Below are positions 62,600-64,000 of a stretch of 64,000 bases of DNA, piece by piece. Source of the DNA: Lichenostomus cassidix (lineage: Eukaryota > Chordata > Aves > Passeriformes > Meliphagidae). Positions within the stretch are counted from its first letter, which is position 1. Each line of letters starts with the position of its first letter. The notes under the pieces are model-generated. The model saw only the letters and a program-made list of their open reading frames with translations. It had not been told where the DNA came from and made no database searches. Location of the stretch: NCBI GenBank assembly GCA_008360975.2, contig CM039210.1, forward strand, positions 22,839,007 to 22,903,006, given 5' to 3'. Position numbers and translations under genes: made by a program.

Positions 62600-63934
62600 T
62601 GTAAATGTACACAATGGGGTGTGTCTCCTCACATAGTAAAAATGAGAAGGAGGAAACCTGTTTTAGTCCTAGGGAAAGAGAAGAAGAAGAAATGGATTTG
62701 TTAATACCTTGTCTGAGGGTGGGGCTGCCAGCCATGATGGGCTCTCCCTCACCGCCACTGCTGTGTGGCTATGGTCCGGCCTGCTCGCCTCCAAAGGGGG
62801 GCCGGGGAGGCGGGACCCGAGGGCTGTGACATCACTGCCCGGGGCAGTACCGCTTCTGCTGCCACGGTGGGTTGGGGCAGGGGTAGGGTTGAGCCGCTGG
62901 GAGAAGCTAATACCGAAGTTGTCACCCTGAGCGGTGCCAGCTCTGCTGCAGCGGTGGGCGGGGGCGGGGTTGAGCCAATTGGTGAAGCTAATGCCGAGGT
63001 TGTCACCCTTAGCGGTGCCACCTCTGCTGCCGCGGTGGGCAGGGGCAGAGTTGAGGAGCTCGGGAAAGCCGATGTCACCCGTGGGGGCGGGAACACAGCT
63101 TCTCGGCACTGCACAATCGCAGTGTCCATAGTAACAAGTTTTGTTTCAGAGCAAGCGGGAAGGAGCTGCTAGCGAGGCGGCCATGCCAGGGGTGTCCCCG
63201 TGTGTGTGTGTTTCCTGCCCTGCTGCGCGGGTCTGAGGGAGTGGGGCTGCTCTGGCTGCCCCTCTCCTCCTTGCTGCCCAGTGGGGAAGCGCTGGGCCCA
63301 AGGAAGGAGAAGTCGTTTTCCAAGCTCCTTTGGAGCAAGTTGTAGGCAAAGAAAGTCTTACTTCAACAAACACCTTGAAAGGGAAACTGAGTCAAAGTAC
63401 TGTAAGACCTGTCAGTGCCACAGGGGTAAGAAAAATAAGACCTTTTTTCCAACCCTTGAAATATGGATTGAAAAGGCACAGGGAAAGTTGTCAGTTTCTC
63501 TATTTTCCAAATTCTCTTAAGAAAAATTTATGGAAATTTTGCCAAAAGAAGAAAAAAACAGATAGTTTAGGATGGTTCTCTGAATTAATTCCTAAAAATA
63601 CTTTCTCCTACATCCTGGTGAATAAGGAAGGACTCTTTGCTATTACATGGAATAACCCTTAAACACATAAAAAGGGTTAGCTCATCAAAACAGTCCCATC
63701 CAAAGGTTTAATGAACAGCCCAACTATATTCAGAAGTCAGCTGACAAAGAAACTGTAGGACTGGAGAAGGCAGCAGTTGAGAATTGCTGCATTCAACTGG
63801 CAGCTAAAAAGTGCTGCATCTAAGAGCTGTCCCACTGTCAGTCTGTTCTGCGAACACCGACAACAGGTATCTCACGCCATGTTATTAGAACAGGGTAATG
63901 CTATTCTGAAAACCCTTGTTGCCAGTCCTGGTAT
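62600..63934 (+). pseudogene. ERV-G gag and pol remnants
   Basis: A possible gag start at 62617 reads MGCVSSHSKNEKEE, followed by a GC-rich linker with tandem repeats. The frame 62765-63172 is open only because of those repeats. Protease-like sequence near 63340-63490 (CQCHRGKKNKTFF) corresponds to the ETRPF segment of ERV-B/F in another frame, and RT scraps (LKTV-type, NSPTIF) lie at 63560-63760. Capsid, nucleocapsid and most of protease are absent. It is cut at 63934 by a short LTR. Confidence 0.6.
62840..63085. repeat. 81- to 87-bp tandem repeat, about three units, in ERV-G gag linker
   Basis: Units run from a GCTGC-GCGGTGGG core through GTTGAGCC and AAGCTAATGCCGA to GAGCGGTGCC-type ends. 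The encoded repeat is about 27 residues with VEPIGEAN and VVTLSGA. Confidence 0.75.
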
Positions 63935-64000
63935 TGTGGCAACACAGATTCTTTCCCACGGGAACTTTTCTTCTTTCTATGTTTTATAAATAAAGTTTTG
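63935..64000 (+). mobile_element. Short LTR, start only (window edge)
   Basis: TGTGGCAACACAGATTC, then TATAAATAAAG, matching the first 65 bases of the short LTR family at 15107 and 19929. The rest lies beyond the window. Confidence 0.8.

Noticed and set aside
62765..63172. 136-codon ORF as a novel gene
   Set aside because: Its openness comes from an 81- to 87-bp tandem repeat in a gag linker, with no conserved start.
1..64000. CRISPR array, rRNA, bacterial operon or origin
   Set aside because: No spaced direct repeats, rRNA cores or prokaryotic gene organisation; all repeats are retroelement-derived or microsatellite.

Overview
The window is vertebrate genomic DNA made almost entirely of nested endogenous retroviruses (ERVs) and solo LTRs, with pieces of one CR1 LINE. 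I see no host gene. A bird is strongly suggested: CR1 is the only LINE, one provirus has an avian-alpharetrovirus-like transmembrane Env, and several LTRs have the TGTCRKGGTTTGACCC start seen in avian ERV-L elements. Such density of young and nested ERVs fits a heterochromatic region such as a W chromosome, but that is inference.

Layout. 1-10201: two class III (ERV-L-type) internal regions, A1 and A2, separated by one LTR (3008-5360). That LTR holds another LTR, which holds a third; A2 holds two further solo LTRs. 10202-27857: ERV-B, a gamma-like element whose LTR runs TGATGCC to GGCATCA. Its protease gene is split by ERV-C, an 11.8 kb reverse-strand gamma-like provirus (15030-26816, target duplication GTTG), which itself holds short LTRs. 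27858-29770: 3' end of a reverse-strand ERV, cut by a solo LTR. 29770-40922: reverse-strand CR1, split by ERV-E (30723-38882, duplication TAAAGT) and by a solo LTR (39024-39764, duplication CCCCT). 40923-41890: ERV-L pol and LTR scraps. 41938-51484: ERV-D, a young gamma-type provirus with a tRNA-His primer site, sitting inside another LTR. 52216-58888: ERV-F, a decayed relative of ERV-B. 58889-62022: LTR scraps and solo LTRs in both orientations. 62023-64000: ERV-G, a third relative of ERV-B, truncated by the window edge.

The two youngest proviruses are the most informative. ERV-E has LTRs of equal length (524 bp) that differ at only a handful of sites, open protease and polymerase frames, and two textbook -1 frameshift sites. 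ERV-D has a long open gag, a UAG stop and an in-frame open pol of about 1230 codons, plus small extra ORFs between pol and env.

The strongest candidate for something undescribed is a small cysteine-rich accessory protein. It occurs before gag in ERV-C and between pol and env in ERV-D, with matching Cys and Trp spacing, and a related-looking Cys-rich block lies inside ERV-D Pol between RNase H and integrase. Second, the leaders of ERV-B, ERV-F and ERV-G, between primer site and gag, each carry tRNA-like A-box and/or B-box modules.
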